Source: Chitinophaga varians
GTDB lineage: Bacteria > Bacteroidota > Bacteroidia > Chitinophagales > Chitinophagaceae
Direction: 5' to 3'
DNA: 64,000 nt
Assembly: GCF_014529945.1 (NCBI RefSeq)
Contig: NZ_JACVFB010000001.1
Location: forward strand, 682,001-746,000
Part shown: one piece after another, positions 35,561 to 44,851 of the stretch
Numbering within the stretch: the first letter of the stretch is position 1
How the letters are laid out: every line of letters starts with the position of its first letter
Notes under the pieces: generated by a model
The model's input: only the letters and a program-made list of their open reading frames with translations
Told to the model about the DNA's origin: nothing
Database searches by the model: none
Made by a program: the position numbers and the translations under genes

Positions 35561-37879
35561 TTATGTTTTGGACAGTGTTTCTTCCAGGTTGTAAATGGTG
35601 GTGATCACCTGCATCATAGCAGCCCAGGAGGCCTGGTCAAGATTGGCTGCCATCGGATATTCTCCATGGTGCAGCAGCTTGGTGGCTTTGGCCGGTTGTT
35701 GTTTATAATACGCCTGTTGTTGTTCGTAATATTTAAGCAGGGTAGCGGTTTCCTGTGCCTGTGGTGCGCGGCAAACGATCAGCCGGAAAGCCTGCTGTAT
35801 ATGCTGCTCCGTACCGCTTGGTTGTTGCAGCAGTCGGGAAGCCAACACCCTGGAGGCTTCGAGCACGGTAGGATCGTTGAGCATCATGAGTGCCTGTAGC
35901 GGCGTGTTGGTGGCAGAGCGTTTTACTTCACACTGATCGCGGTTGCTGGCATCGAAGATCATCATAGAAGGTGGTGGCACCGTTCTTTTGATGAAGGTGT
36001 AAAGTCCGCGGCGGTAAAGACTGGCGCCATGGTCCTGCCGGTAGGTGGAGAGCTGTCCGCGGCCGGAGGTGGCCATTTCCCACAGCCCTTTAGGCTGATA
36101 AGGTTTTACGCTGGGGCCGCCTACTTCATGTACGAGCAGCCCGCTGCTTTGCAGCACCAGATCGCGCACGGTTTCTGCGGGGAGGCGGAAGCGCGGTCCT
36201 CTGGAAAGGTATATGTTCTCCGGATCAGCTTTGAGCTTCTCCTGTGTGATGGCAGCTGATTGACGGTAGGTAGCGGACATCACCAGTTGTTTTACCAGCC
36301 GCTTGATGTTCCAGTCATGTTGCCGGAAATCCGCCGCCAGCCAGTCGAGCAGCGCCGGATTGGTGGGCAGGTCGCCCTGCATACCAAAATCACCGGTGCT
36401 TTTTACGATGCCTCTGCCAAAAAAATCCTGCCATACCTGGTTCACGAAAACGCGGGCGGTGAGCGGGTTTGCCGGGTCGAACAGCCAGTTGGCGAGACCT
36501 AACCGGTTGGCGGGATAGCTGTTGGTATTGAATGGCAATATGGACTTAGGCGTGGCCGGCGTTACTTCGGTCGTGGGGTTGTCATAGTTGCCCCGACCGA
36601 GTATGTACGTTTTTCTGGCGGTGTCTCTTTCTCCCATCACCGAGACGATCAGCCTGGCCGTATCTTGTTTGTTGAGGAAATGCAGCACACCCTGGAGGTC
36701 TTCTTTGGTGATCTCCATGTAAGGCTTCTTGGCATAGGTTTCAGGACCGCCTACGGTTGATTCCAGCCCTACTTCTTTTACGTTGTTAAAGAAAGCGAAG
36801 ACCTGATAATATTCTTTTTGTGAAAAGGGATCATACTTATGATCATGGCAATGGGCGCATTCCAGGGTGATGCCCAGCATGCTTTTGCCGAAAGTATTGG
36901 TGCGGTCGCTCACATATTCCACGCGGTATTCTTCATCGATGACGCCGCCTTCTTCCGTGATCTTATGGTTGCGGTTAAAGCCTGATGCCAGCAGCTGTTC
37001 GCGGGTAGCATTCGGGATCATGTCACCGGCGAGTTGCCACGTCACAAAATTTTTATAGGAGAGATTGCTGTTGAAAGCGTGTATCACCCAGTCGCGCCAT
37101 GGCCACATCGTGCGGTAGTTATCGTCCTGATAACCGTGGGAGTCTGCATAGCGGGCGACGTCCATCCAGTGAACGGCCATTTTCTCGCCGTAGGCGCTGT
37201 CTTGCAGCAGTTCGTCTACCATGCGTTCATAGCCTTTGTCGCTGGTGTCTTTAGCGAAACGTTCCATTTGCGCCATGGTGGGAGGCAGGCCGGTGAGGTC
37301 GAGGCTGAGGCGTTTTAGCAGTCGTTCATGATCTGCCACCGGATTGGGTGACAGTCCTTTTTCCGTCATCTGTGCCAGCGTGAAATAGTCGATCTCGTTG
37401 CGGGTCCATTTACGGTCCGCTACCTGCGGCAGCGCAGGAAGTACGGGTGTCACGAAAGCCCAGTGCGGTTTGTATTTAGCACCCTGTTTAATCCATTTCT
37501 CAATCAGCTTTACTTCAAAGTTGCTGAGGGTCATGTTGCTGGAGGGTGGCGGCATCCGCATGGCGGTGTCGGCACTGCTGATACGCTGGTATACCGCTGA
37601 GGTCATGGGATTGCCGGGCACCAGTGCATGGGCGCCGGGATCGTCTTTCAGCGCTTTGTAGGCGCTGTCGGCAATATCGAGGCGCAGACCGGCTTCGCGC
37701 TTGTTGGCATCCGGACCGTGACAGGCAAAACATTTGTCGGACAGGATGGGCCTTACATGGAAGTTATAGTCCACGATATCGGGCATCTTTTCAGCCGACT
37801 GCTCCTGCGCTTCCTGATGGTGGCAGGCCGTAAAGAAAGTGATGATACAGGCCGCAGCCTTTACATAACGTTGGAACAT
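35561..37879 (-). CDS. PSCyt1-DUF1549-DUF1553 cytochrome protein
   Basis: The 772-residue protein is a lipoprotein by its start (IITFFTACHH). A planctomycete cytochrome domain follows with heme motif CFACHGPDANKREAGLRLD (about residue 48), then DUF1549 (KRLSLDLTGLPPT to about residue 340, including a second CxxCH, CAHCHDHKYDPFS) and DUF1553 (about 440-720, with NRLGLANWLFDPANPLTARV and the conserved NRDQCEVKRSATNTPLQAL). The family is of unknown chemistry but is strongly linked to sulfated or complex polysaccharide loci. It heads the operon running to 25594. Confidence 0.92.
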   Translation of the reverse strand: MFQRYVKAAACIITFFTACHHQEAQEQSAEKMPDIVDYNFHVRPILSDKCFACHGPDANKREAGLRLDIADSAYKALKDDPGAHALVPGNPMTSAVYQRISSADTAMRMPPPSSNMTLSNFEVKLIEKWIKQGAKYKPHWAFVTPVLPALPQVADRKWTRNEIDYFTLAQMTEKGLSPNPVADHERLLKRLSLDLTGLPPTMAQMERFAKDTSDKGYERMVDELLQDSAYGEKMAVHWMDVARYADSHGYQDDNYRTMWPWRDWVIHAFNSNLSYKNFVTWQLAGDMIPNATREQLLASGFNRNHKITEEGGVIDEEYRVEYVSDRTNTFGKSMLGITLECAHCHDHKYDPFSQKEYYQVFAFFNNVKEVGLESTVGGPETYAKKPYMEITKEDLQGVLHFLNKQDTARLIVSVMGERDTARKTYILGRGNYDNPTTEVTPATPKSILPFNTNSYPANRLGLANWLFDPANPLTARVFVNQVWQDFFGRGIVKSTGDFGMQGDLPTNPALLDWLAADFRQHDWNIKRLVKQLVMSATYRQSAAITQEKLKADPENIYLSRGPRFRLPAETVRDLVLQSSGLLVHEVGGPSVKPYQPKGLWEMATSGRGQLSTYRQDHGASLYRRGLYTFIKRTVPPPSMMIFDASNRDQCEVKRSATNTPLQALMMLNDPTVLEASRVLASRLLQQPSGTEQHIQQAFRLIVCRAPQAQETATLLKYYEQQQAYYKQQPAKATKLLHHGEYPMAANLDQASWAAMMQVITTIYNLEETLSKT

Positions 37880-37952
37880 AATCTGTTTTTCGGTATATTA
37901 TTGTTCACTATTGACTTCAATGGTATACATTTCCCCGTGCTATAGGAACACA

Positions 37953-38083
37953 GTATGCCCCGTGATAGGCATACCTATGCTATTTTGATTTTGATCGATG
38001 CTTTTTTTGCTTATCCTGGCTATCCAACAAGTTCATATGTATGAACATAAACAAATATAGTGTTTCTATTCACAAATCTGCAA
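37953..38083 (-). promoter_or_regulatory. Candidate promoter and operators of the PSD1-type operon
   Basis: On the minus strand a TTG (complement of 38081-38083) and TATATTTG (complement of 38052-38059) are 21 bases apart, fitting the Bacteroidota promoter. Right after the -7 box is an inverted repeat GTTCATA-TG-TATGAAC (38031-38046), and further downstream in the leader GTATGCC-N8-GGCATAC (37953-37974). Both could be regulator sites. Confidence 0.4.
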
Positions 38084-38233
38084 GGAGGAGGTATTTTTTT
38101 TAGGAACGGTAAATGAATGTCACCACATTCGATGGTGTGACGTGAATGCAGTATATCGCTATTGATATATAGGTACGAGGAGAGAGGCCGGAAATATTTC
38201 GGGCGGGCATACAGTTCTCTGTATAAAGTGGAA

Positions 38234-38998
38234 CTACAACTTCGGTGGATACAGGATCCGGATATCTTTAGACGGCCTGAAGAAAGAAATCGTTTTCTGC
38301 TGTTTTTCCACAGCGGTCGCTTTGTAACCATCTGTGGCGCCGTCAAACGTTTCTACCATCATCATCAAAGCGGCCCCCGGTATCTTTTGCAGGCAGGTAA
38401 AGGGAGGGAGGAAAAATGGCGGCAGTTCGGCGTTATACCAGATGGTGATGCTGCGGATAAGACCGTCTGCGCACTGTGGCGGATATACGTAATGGATGAC
38501 CGCTTTTTTGCAGGGATAGCCTGCAATGGTAGTGGTATCATTGGTGAAGTTTATTTTGCCATATCCGGGACCGTTATATTCGTTTGCATTGTCCCAGTCT
38601 CCGTCGTTGCCGGCTTTTTCGGTAGTAGTACTGCTGTCTATCGCTTCTCCCGGTAGGTACACATTGGTTTTTAATTGCAGTCCGTAATTCAGCGGCAGCC
38701 CCTGTTGCCCCTCGATTTTAAGCAGTCGCCCTGCATGATGCCAGAGGAGCCAGCTGGTGGCCGACCCGTCACTTTGTGTTTGTGTGGCGTACAGGTAGTC
38801 GGGATGATAATAGACCGTCATGCCTGCTGACGGTTTTTTTCCGGCAGCCGTTTTTTCTGTTGAAGTAAAAGTAATCTTGCGTACCTCCAGCGTATCGGGC
38901 GATTCCTGTGCCCGCAATAAATGGGTGGCCATGACAAAACACAACAGCATACTATACCTTACAGCGGCGATTTTTGACGAACTGGTTTTCGAATACAT
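38234..38998 (-). CDS. GLPGLI-family secreted protein
   Basis: The 254-residue protein has a signal peptide ending LLRAQ (about residue 30). The body fits the GLPGLI family of Bacteroidota, with a repeated beta pattern and the typical phrase FTNDTTTIAGYPCKKAVIHY, where the family has 'I.GY.CkKA'. The usual GLPGLI end motif is replaced by AELPPFF/ALMMMVE. The function of the family is unknown, often near TonB receptors as here (divergent from one). Confidence 0.75.
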   Translation of the reverse strand: MYSKTSSSKIAAVRYSMLLCFVMATHLLRAQESPDTLEVRKITFTSTEKTAAGKKPSAGMTVYYHPDYLYATQTQSDGSATSWLLWHHAGRLLKIEGQQGLPLNYGLQLKTNVYLPGEAIDSSTTTEKAGNDGDWDNANEYNGPGYGKINFTNDTTTIAGYPCKKAVIHYVYPPQCADGLIRSITIWYNAELPPFFLPPFTCLQKIPGAALMMMVETFDGATDGYKATAVEKQQKTISFFRPSKDIRILYPPKL

Positions 38999-39045
38999 GG
39001 TATAAAGATAAGGTATGGAGCGGAAGGCTGGTTGTCAAAAAAAAA

Positions 39046-39077
39046 TTGTACATCATGATAATTTTTTACTAGCTTTA
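39046..39077 (+). promoter_or_regulatory. Candidate promoter of the heme-type uptake operon
   Basis: A TTG (39046-39048) and TAGCTTTA (39070-39077) are 21 bases apart; the -7 box misses the final G of TAnnTTTG. It leaves a 160-base leader before the receptor gene. Confidence 0.35.
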
Positions 39078-39238
39078 GTAAAGAATGGCTATCCTGTTTG
39101 AATCGAAATCAAAGCTAACGCTGAAAAATCTGAATGCCCTGTGAACCTGAGCCCATTGTGAACAATGAACCTGCTGAAGTTGGCCCATAATAGATAATAC
39201 CGACGAGCATTATACTTCAACCAAACATCTGATAAACA

Positions 39239-41563
39239 ATGAAAAAAATGTCCTTGTTGGCAGTGGCATGGCTATGCATGCTACACACCTATGCCCAACA
39301 GTCTCTCAAAGGCAGGGTCTATGATCTGTACACATTATCTCCCGTAAAAAATGCCGGCATTTACGCTGGTGATCAACTACTGGCAACAACTGATATCACG
39401 GGTAGCTTCAGTATCAGCGCCCATGACGAACGGCTACTGGTGATGGCTTCCGGCTATGAGCCGCAGACGGTCAGGGTAAAGGACAACCGTTCGCTGATGC
39501 TGATAGGTCTTGCCGCTACTACTTATAATCTTAGTGAGGTCTCCGTCAATGCGGCGAAGCCTCGCAGTAATCTGCTACAACCACAGTCGGTGGCTGTTCT
39601 TGGCCGAAAAGACCTGCAACGTAATGATGGTATTTCCCCGGAGTACACGCTCAACCTGATTCCCGGCGTACGGATGGAGAAAAGAACGATGGCTGGCGGC
39701 CAGCGTATCACCATACGCGGTTACGGCAATGGCACCAACTTCAATGGCACCGGCTACAAAGCTTACCTCAATGGTATTCCGGTAACCGATGGAGAAGGCA
39801 CGACCATCCTCGATGACATCGACTTTTCTATCCTCGGCCGCATCGAAGTGATCAAAGGACCAGCTTCCAGCCTCTATGGCAGCGGAATTGGCGGTGTACT
39901 GAAAATGTACACGCTGAAGCCCTCGCTGTATGGCACGCGTATTTCGCAGGAAGCGCTGGCAGGCAGTAACGGGCTTTTCAGGACCAACACCCGCCTGGAA
40001 TATGCGGATGAGAAATCGTCCATTATGTTGAATTACGGTCATCAGAATTATGATAGCTATCGTATCAACAGCGCCTCCAAAAAAGATTTTGTGTCTTTCA
40101 TCGGAGATTTTCACAGTAATGAAAAACAGACGTTCTCCGTATATGCGGCCTATAATAACTCCAATGATCAATTAGCCGGACAGCTTGACAGCAGCCAGTT
40201 TGCGCAGCGGAAAGATACAGGCGAAGTGCCCTATCTCAGAAATAAAGGGTATGTTGCTTTTGAAACCTATCGTGCAGGGCTTTCCCATCAATATACTTTC
40301 TCATCACATGTCAGCAATATCACCAGCGCTTATTTCAGTGGCTACAAACAATCGCAGGCTTTTGCCGCGGGACTGTCGTCCAATATAGCCCAGAATGTCG
40401 GTGCACGCACCGCTTTCGGGCTGAGCTTCGGCGGCAGGGCCGTTACACTGAATGGGACGGCAGGTGCGGAATATCAGAAAACGAACTCCTTCAAAAAAGG
40501 TTATGCACTCGCAAACGGCGTATTGGGGCCACTTACCGGCGATCTGGAAATATCTGCCATGCAGTACAGCCTCTTTACCCAATGGGAGCTGAAGCTGCCA
40601 TTAGGCTTCCTGGTTACAGCTGGTGTCAGCAATAATTATATTGAATACGGCATCACCGACCGGCTTACCAATTCAGCCAATCCCACGCACAAGGACCAGT
40701 CGGGGCACAAAACTTTTACACCCGTGCTCACGCCACAGGTGAGCGTATTAAAGGCGGTGAATGAAACCGTGTCCGTATACGCGGGCGTGAGTAAGGGATA
40801 TTCGCCACCCGTGTCCGGCCAGGTGGTGATTACGCAGATCGGCCAGGTGAATACAGACCTGCGGCCCGAGAAAGCCATGCAGTACGAGGTGGGGGCCAAA
40901 GGCAGTCTGCTGGCCAAACGGTTGTCGTTCCAGCTGATGGTATTTGATATGGAGATCAAAGACAAACTCACCTCGCAGGCGGTGACGGATAATAATACCG
41001 GCACGGTGTTGTATACCATGACAACCAATGCCGGTGCACAACAAAACCGGGGCCTGGAAGCAGATGTGGCCTATGCGCTGCAACCAAAACATCCAGCGGT
41101 ATTTTCGTTGGTGAGGCCGTTTGTGAGCTACACCTATTCCAACTTTACCTACAGGCAGTTTAAAAGCGATAATAACAACAACGCCAAGACAATCGATTAT
41201 AGCGATAACAAAGTTTCCGGTATAGCGCCGCATCTGTTCAACGCCGGCGTGGACCTCGTCTCCATATGGGGCGTATACCTGAACACTACTTTTCAGTATG
41301 TGGATCGTATGCCGATTACGTACGACAATGCACACTACGCCGATGCCTATACGCTGTTGCAGGCCAAATTGGGTTACCGGCATGAGCTGGGACAGCATTT
41401 CAGCCTGGATATATTTGCCGGTGGCAATAATATCACCAGCAGCAGATGTTATACCATGGTGTTCCTGAACGCCAATTACAGCGCGGCGCCACCGAATATC
41501 TATCTTCCCGGACCTTATAAAGCCGTGTGGTACGGCGGTTTTAACCTGTCTTATAAATTCTGA
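39239..41563 (+). CDS. TonB-dependent outer-membrane receptor
   Basis: The 774-residue protein has a signal peptide ending TYAQ (about residue 19), a carboxypeptidase-regulatory-like domain (20-95), a plug (about 105-220) with LNLIPGVRMEKR, IRGYGNG and VIKGPASSLYGSGIGGVLKM, and a 22-strand barrel ending in the canonical GGFNLSYKF with terminal Phe. It would take up an iron chelate or heme with TonB energy. It heads an operon with an ABC importer of the HmuTUV type. No sigma/FecR pair or STN domain is attached. Confidence 0.92.
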   Translation: MKKMSLLAVAWLCMLHTYAQQSLKGRVYDLYTLSPVKNAGIYAGDQLLATTDITGSFSISAHDERLLVMASGYEPQTVRVKDNRSLMLIGLAATTYNLSEVSVNAAKPRSNLLQPQSVAVLGRKDLQRNDGISPEYTLNLIPGVRMEKRTMAGGQRITIRGYGNGTNFNGTGYKAYLNGIPVTDGEGTTILDDIDFSILGRIEVIKGPASSLYGSGIGGVLKMYTLKPSLYGTRISQEALAGSNGLFRTNTRLEYADEKSSIMLNYGHQNYDSYRINSASKKDFVSFIGDFHSNEKQTFSVYAAYNNSNDQLAGQLDSSQFAQRKDTGEVPYLRNKGYVAFETYRAGLSHQYTFSSHVSNITSAYFSGYKQSQAFAAGLSSNIAQNVGARTAFGLSFGGRAVTLNGTAGAEYQKTNSFKKGYALANGVLGPLTGDLEISAMQYSLFTQWELKLPLGFLVTAGVSNNYIEYGITDRLTNSANPTHKDQSGHKTFTPVLTPQVSVLKAVNETVSVYAGVSKGYSPPVSGQVVITQIGQVNTDLRPEKAMQYEVGAKGSLLAKRLSFQLMVFDMEIKDKLTSQAVTDNNTGTVLYTMTTNAGAQQNRGLEADVAYALQPKHPAVFSLVRPFVSYTYSNFTYRQFKSDNNNNAKTIDYSDNKVSGIAPHLFNAGVDLVSIWGVYLNTTFQYVDRMPITYDNAHYADAYTLLQAKLGYRHELGQHFSLDIFAGGNNITSSRCYTMVFLNANYSAAPPNIYLPGPYKAVWYGGFNLSYKF

Positions 41564-41593
41564 AAAAGTTCATCATCTCCTTAAAGTATAATT

Positions 41594-42469
41594 ATGAGAA
41601 ACAGATACCTGCTGTTGCCGGCCGTCATGTTGATGATATGCGCCTGTGGCAGATTTGGCAATAAAGACCAGCATGCCGGGCGTACCCGTATCGTTTGCCT
41701 GGCCAAGCAGTACAATGAAGTAATTTATGCGTTGGGCGCAGAAAAGGACCTGGTGGCAGTAGACCTCTCCAGTACCTATCCGCCGGCCATCAAAGCATTG
41801 CCTACAGTAGGCTATCACCGCGCGTTGAGCGCGGAAGGCATTATCTCGCAGGAGCCTACGCTGGTGATCCACGACAATAACGTGGGACCGGAGCAGGTGA
41901 TGCAGCAGCTGGAGAAAATGAAGATACCCATGAAAACCTTTGTTGACAGTGTGTTTACGATAGAGCAGGACAAAAAAATGATCACTGCCCTGGGGGCTTA
42001 CTTCGGGAAAGAACATCAGGCAGACAGTCTTTGCCGGATACTGGACACGCAGATGAAAGAAGCGTTGACTAACAGTAAGCACTATACGGACACGCCGCGT
42101 GTAGTGATCATCCATTTTGGCCGTGCCATGAATATTTATCTCGCCGTAACACAACAGAGTACGGCGGCGAAAATGATAGGATGGGCCGGTGGCGTTATTC
42201 CTATCGGTGGCACAAAAGGAATGCAGCAGGTATCTGCGGAGCTGATAGCACAGGCAGACCCCGACGTGATCTTGCTGACAGATTTCGGTTACGACAGGCT
42301 GGGGTCTATAGAGAAGATCAAAGAGCTGCCCGGCGTGTCTGGCACCAAAGCCGCACGCAGCAACCACATCTACCGGGTGGAAGAACATGATCTGATATAC
42401 CTGGGACCGCGTACCGGCAACAACGTGCTGGCACTGCAAAAACTGATACATGCCAAACAGGCCATATAG
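41594..42469 (+). CDS. hmuT: Periplasmic heme/iron-chelate binding lipoprotein (HmuT-like)
   Basis: The 291-residue protein has a lipoprotein signal (MLMICAC, Cys at about residue 17-19) and the two-lobed class III binding-protein fold of the BtuF/HmuT group: RIVCLAKQYNEVIYALGAEKDLVAVD, SAEGIISQEPTLVIHDNN, and a C-terminal ELIAQADPDVILLTDFG. The group delivers heme, cobalamin or siderophores; the ATPase neighbour is most like heme ATPases, hence HmuT. It follows the receptor by 30 bases and overlaps the permease gene by 20. Confidence 0.8.
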   Translation: MRNRYLLLPAVMLMICACGRFGNKDQHAGRTRIVCLAKQYNEVIYALGAEKDLVAVDLSSTYPPAIKALPTVGYHRALSAEGIISQEPTLVIHDNNVGPEQVMQQLEKMKIPMKTFVDSVFTIEQDKKMITALGAYFGKEHQADSLCRILDTQMKEALTNSKHYTDTPRVVIIHFGRAMNIYLAVTQQSTAAKMIGWAGGVIPIGGTKGMQQVSAELIAQADPDVILLTDFGYDRLGSIEKIKELPGVSGTKAARSNHIYRVEEHDLIYLGPRTGNNVLALQKLIHAKQAI

Positions 42470-43478
42470 CGAAGTGTTGCTGTGGCTGACGATACTGCTG
42501 GTGGCAGCGGTGTTGTCGTCTGCCTGCCTGGGCGCCATAGACATCAGCATGGAGGAGATAGCCGGAGCATTCGGTAAACTGTTTTATCATGGCAACGACT
42601 ATACGTTACATGAGCGGATTTTCCTGGAAATACGCTTGCCGCGGGTGTTGTTCTGTTTATTGGCAGGAGCGGCGCTGGCGGTAGGTGGTGTGTTATTGCA
42701 GGCGTTGTTCAGGAACCCCATCATAGAACCCGGGCTGATAGGTACTTCCAGCGGGGCCGCCTTTGGCGCTGCGTTGTATTTTGTAACAGGCGCCATGTTC
42801 CATTTTCATGCCGGCGTATGGGTGTTACCGTTAGCTGCCTGCGCAGGCGCCATGTTGGCCACTTTCATGGTGCTGGTGTTATCCGGCAGCCGGGAAGACG
42901 GCAGGACCGGTATTGTCACGCTATTGCTGATGGGCATTGCCATCAATGCGCTGTTTCTCAGCGGCACCGGTTTTCTCTCTTACATCGCACGGGACCCGCA
43001 GGCGCGTTCCATTACTTTCTGGAACCTGGGCACTCTGTCCGGCGCCAACTGGGAGTCGGTGATCATCGTGGCCGTAGTGGTGACCTTATGCTGCTGGCGT
43101 GCCATGGCCTGTGCAGCGAAGCTCAACCTGTTGATGCTGGGCGAAGAGGAAGCGCAATTATCAGGGGTGGGCGTGCGGCGGTTGAAGATGGAGGTGATGA
43201 TCATCAACGTGATCATGATAGCGGTGGTAACGGCTTTCACCGGGGTGATCAGTTTTGTGGGACTGGTAGTGCCGCATTTTCTGCGCATCTGGAAAGGGGC
43301 CGACAATCGTTATCTGATGGCAGCCGGCGCATTGGCGGGTGCGGTATTGCTGACGGCAGCGGACATCGCGGCGAGGCTGCTGCTGCGGCCGGCGGAGCTG
43401 CCGATAGGTATTGTCACTTCTTTTGCCGGCGTGCCGGTGCTCATTTTTTTACTGAAGAAGAAAAAATACTATTTCTGA
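42450..43478 (+). CDS. hmuU: FecCD-family ABC permease (HmuU-like)
   Basis: The 342-residue protein is a FecCD permease with about ten membrane helices. Diagnostic segments are RLPRVLFCLLAGAALAVGGVLLQALFRNPIIEPGLIGTS's family core (residues about 54-90), the coupling-region EEEAQLSGVGVRRL and the late VVPHFLRIWKGADNR. It would form a homodimeric channel with the ATPase below. Its stop and the ATPase start share a TGATG overlap. Confidence 0.88.
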   Translation: MPNRPYSEVLLWLTILLVAAVLSSACLGAIDISMEEIAGAFGKLFYHGNDYTLHERIFLEIRLPRVLFCLLAGAALAVGGVLLQALFRNPIIEPGLIGTSSGAAFGAALYFVTGAMFHFHAGVWVLPLAACAGAMLATFMVLVLSGSREDGRTGIVTLLLMGIAINALFLSGTGFLSYIARDPQARSITFWNLGTLSGANWESVIIVAVVVTLCCWRAMACAAKLNLLMLGEEEAQLSGVGVRRLKMEVMIINVIMIAVVTAFTGVISFVGLVVPHFLRIWKGADNRYLMAAGALAGAVLLTAADIAARLLLRPAELPIGIVTSFAGVPVLIFLLKKKKYYF

Positions 43479-44272
43479 TGCTTGCATTATCTGGTATTAC
43501 CTGCATTAAAAATAACAAAGTATTGCTGGAAGATATCAGCGTACAATGGGAGCCAGGCAGCCTGCACGTCGTCATGGGACCTAACGGCGCCGGCAAGTCT
43601 ACCTTGCTGCGGATCGCGGCCGGTCAGCTGTCGCCTACGTCGGGGACCGTGACGTACGGCGCCAGGCCGGTCGCTGATTTCTCTGTGAAACAACTGGCAG
43701 CTGTCCGTGCGGCGCTGTCGCAACAACAGGAGCTGGCGTTTCCACTGAAAGTGCGGGAGGTAGTGCTGATGGGCCGCTACCCGCATATTGCGGACAAGCC
43801 GGTAGCAAAAGATAAGCGCTACTGCCGGGAAGCGATGGCGCTGTTTGATCTGGAGGAGCTGTCGGAACGCGATTATCTCAGTCTCTCCGGCGGAGAAAAG
43901 CAGCGGGTGCATTTCGCACGCGTGCTGGCCCAGATCTGGGAGAAGCCGCCCAATGGCTGCCGTTATCTGCTGCTGGACGAGCCGCTCACTTTCCTCGATG
44001 TGCACTATCAGTTCAGACTAATGCGGCAGCTGAAAACACTGTTACAACAGCAAGACCTGGTGATCGTGGCGGTATTGCACGATCTGCATATCGCCGCCAG
44101 GTTTGCCGACAATATCCTGTTGCTGCACAAAGGCCGGATGGCGGCACACGGCAGCCGGGAAGCAGTGCTGACCCCCACTCACATTCAGGCGGTATATCAG
44201 CTGGACAGTGAAGATGTGTCGGCAGTCATCCCTGTTTATCATCCCCCAACATCTGTTTCTCACACTAAATAA
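43478..44272 (+). CDS. hmuV: Heme/iron-chelate ABC transporter ATP-binding protein (HmuV-like)
   Basis: The 264-residue ATPase has Walker A GPNGAGKST (about residue 34), the signature LSLSGGEKQRVHFARVL, Walker B YLLLDEPLTFLD and the switch His in AVLHDLH. The insertion WEKPPNGCRYLLLDEP between signature and Walker B is a typical HmuV trait. I place the start at the ATG at 43478; the same frame stays open upstream to 42818 only because it lies over the permease gene. Confidence 0.9.
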   Translation: MLALSGITCIKNNKVLLEDISVQWEPGSLHVVMGPNGAGKSTLLRIAAGQLSPTSGTVTYGARPVADFSVKQLAAVRAALSQQQELAFPLKVREVVLMGRYPHIADKPVAKDKRYCREAMALFDLEELSERDYLSLSGGEKQRVHFARVLAQIWEKPPNGCRYLLLDEPLTFLDVHYQFRLMRQLKTLLQQQDLVIVAVLHDLHIAARFADNILLLHKGRMAAHGSREAVLTPTHIQAVYQLDSEDVSAVIPVYHPPTSVSHTK

Positions 44273-44280
44273 CATGAATA

Positions 44281-44814
44281 ATGAAAAAGCAATTTGTCTG
44301 GAAGCCTTTATGGCACTGCGTGATGATGATGACCTGGCTCTTGTTCGGTATAACTGTATCGGCACAACGCCATGAGTCACGTCAGCAGACTAAAGAACCT
44401 GATTGGGTCACCATGATGGATGATCCCAACGTTAATTTTTTCGTGATAGAAAAGTCCTTCAACGATTTCTGGAAAAACAAGGAACTGCCGATTGAGGAAG
44501 ATGAAATACTGGACGTGAAAAAGAACACCGAGCGAAAGCGCCGGTTCCTGGGCATTTTCAAAAGAAGAGAGTCTGAAGCCGAGCGGGAAAAAGAGGAGGA
44601 TACGCACAAGTATGCCTTTGCCTACAAGAAATACCAATGGTGGAGGAGGCAGGTGCTGCCCTATGTGCAGCCGGACGGGTCTATCCTCAGCAGGGAAAAG
44701 CAGGTGGAAATCTGGCAACAGCAAAAGCAACTAAAGACAAACATCCGGGAAAAGCAGGTGAAAGATAAAAAAGAGCAGGAGAAGAACAACGATAACCCCG
44801 GCAAGAAGTGGTAG
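44281..44814 (+). CDS. Charged secreted protein of unknown function
   Basis: The 177-residue protein has a long signal sequence (residues about 1-30, ending VSAQ). The mature part is very rich in Lys, Glu and Arg, with a predicted coiled coil over the last 60 residues (REKQVEIWQQQKQLK, NIREKQVKDKKEQEK). It follows the ATPase by eight bases and precedes the type IX-secreted gene by 37. The fit between it and either neighbour is unclear; it could be a periplasmic assistant of the large secreted protein. Confidence 0.65.
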   Translation: MKKQFVWKPLWHCVMMMTWLLFGITVSAQRHESRQQTKEPDWVTMMDDPNVNFFVIEKSFNDFWKNKELPIEEDEILDVKKNTERKRRFLGIFKRRESEAEREKEEDTHKYAFAYKKYQWWRRQVLPYVQPDGSILSREKQVEIWQQQKQLKTNIREKQVKDKKEQEKNNDNPGKKW

Positions 44815-44851
44815 TAAAAAATTTCTCCATCATCAACCGAAAATAACCGCA

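Noticed and set aside
39100..39238. Possible TPP or cobalamin riboswitch in the leader of the TonB receptor
   Set aside because: The words TGAACCTG and TAATACC occur, but the ordered CUGAGA, ACCUGAUC and GCGNAGGGA elements of TPP and the cobalamin core are absent.
41573..42550. Minus-strand open frame of 325 codons opposite the HmuT-like gene
   Set aside because: The plus-strand gene has a lipoprotein signal and family motifs. The antisense translation is rich in His and Gln and matches nothing.
42818..43477. Open frame upstream of the hmuV-like ATPase start, which would extend it by 220 residues
   Set aside because: It lies entirely over the permease gene in another frame, and its translation is Arg/His-rich without any domain. 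The ATPase family starts at the ATG at 43478.
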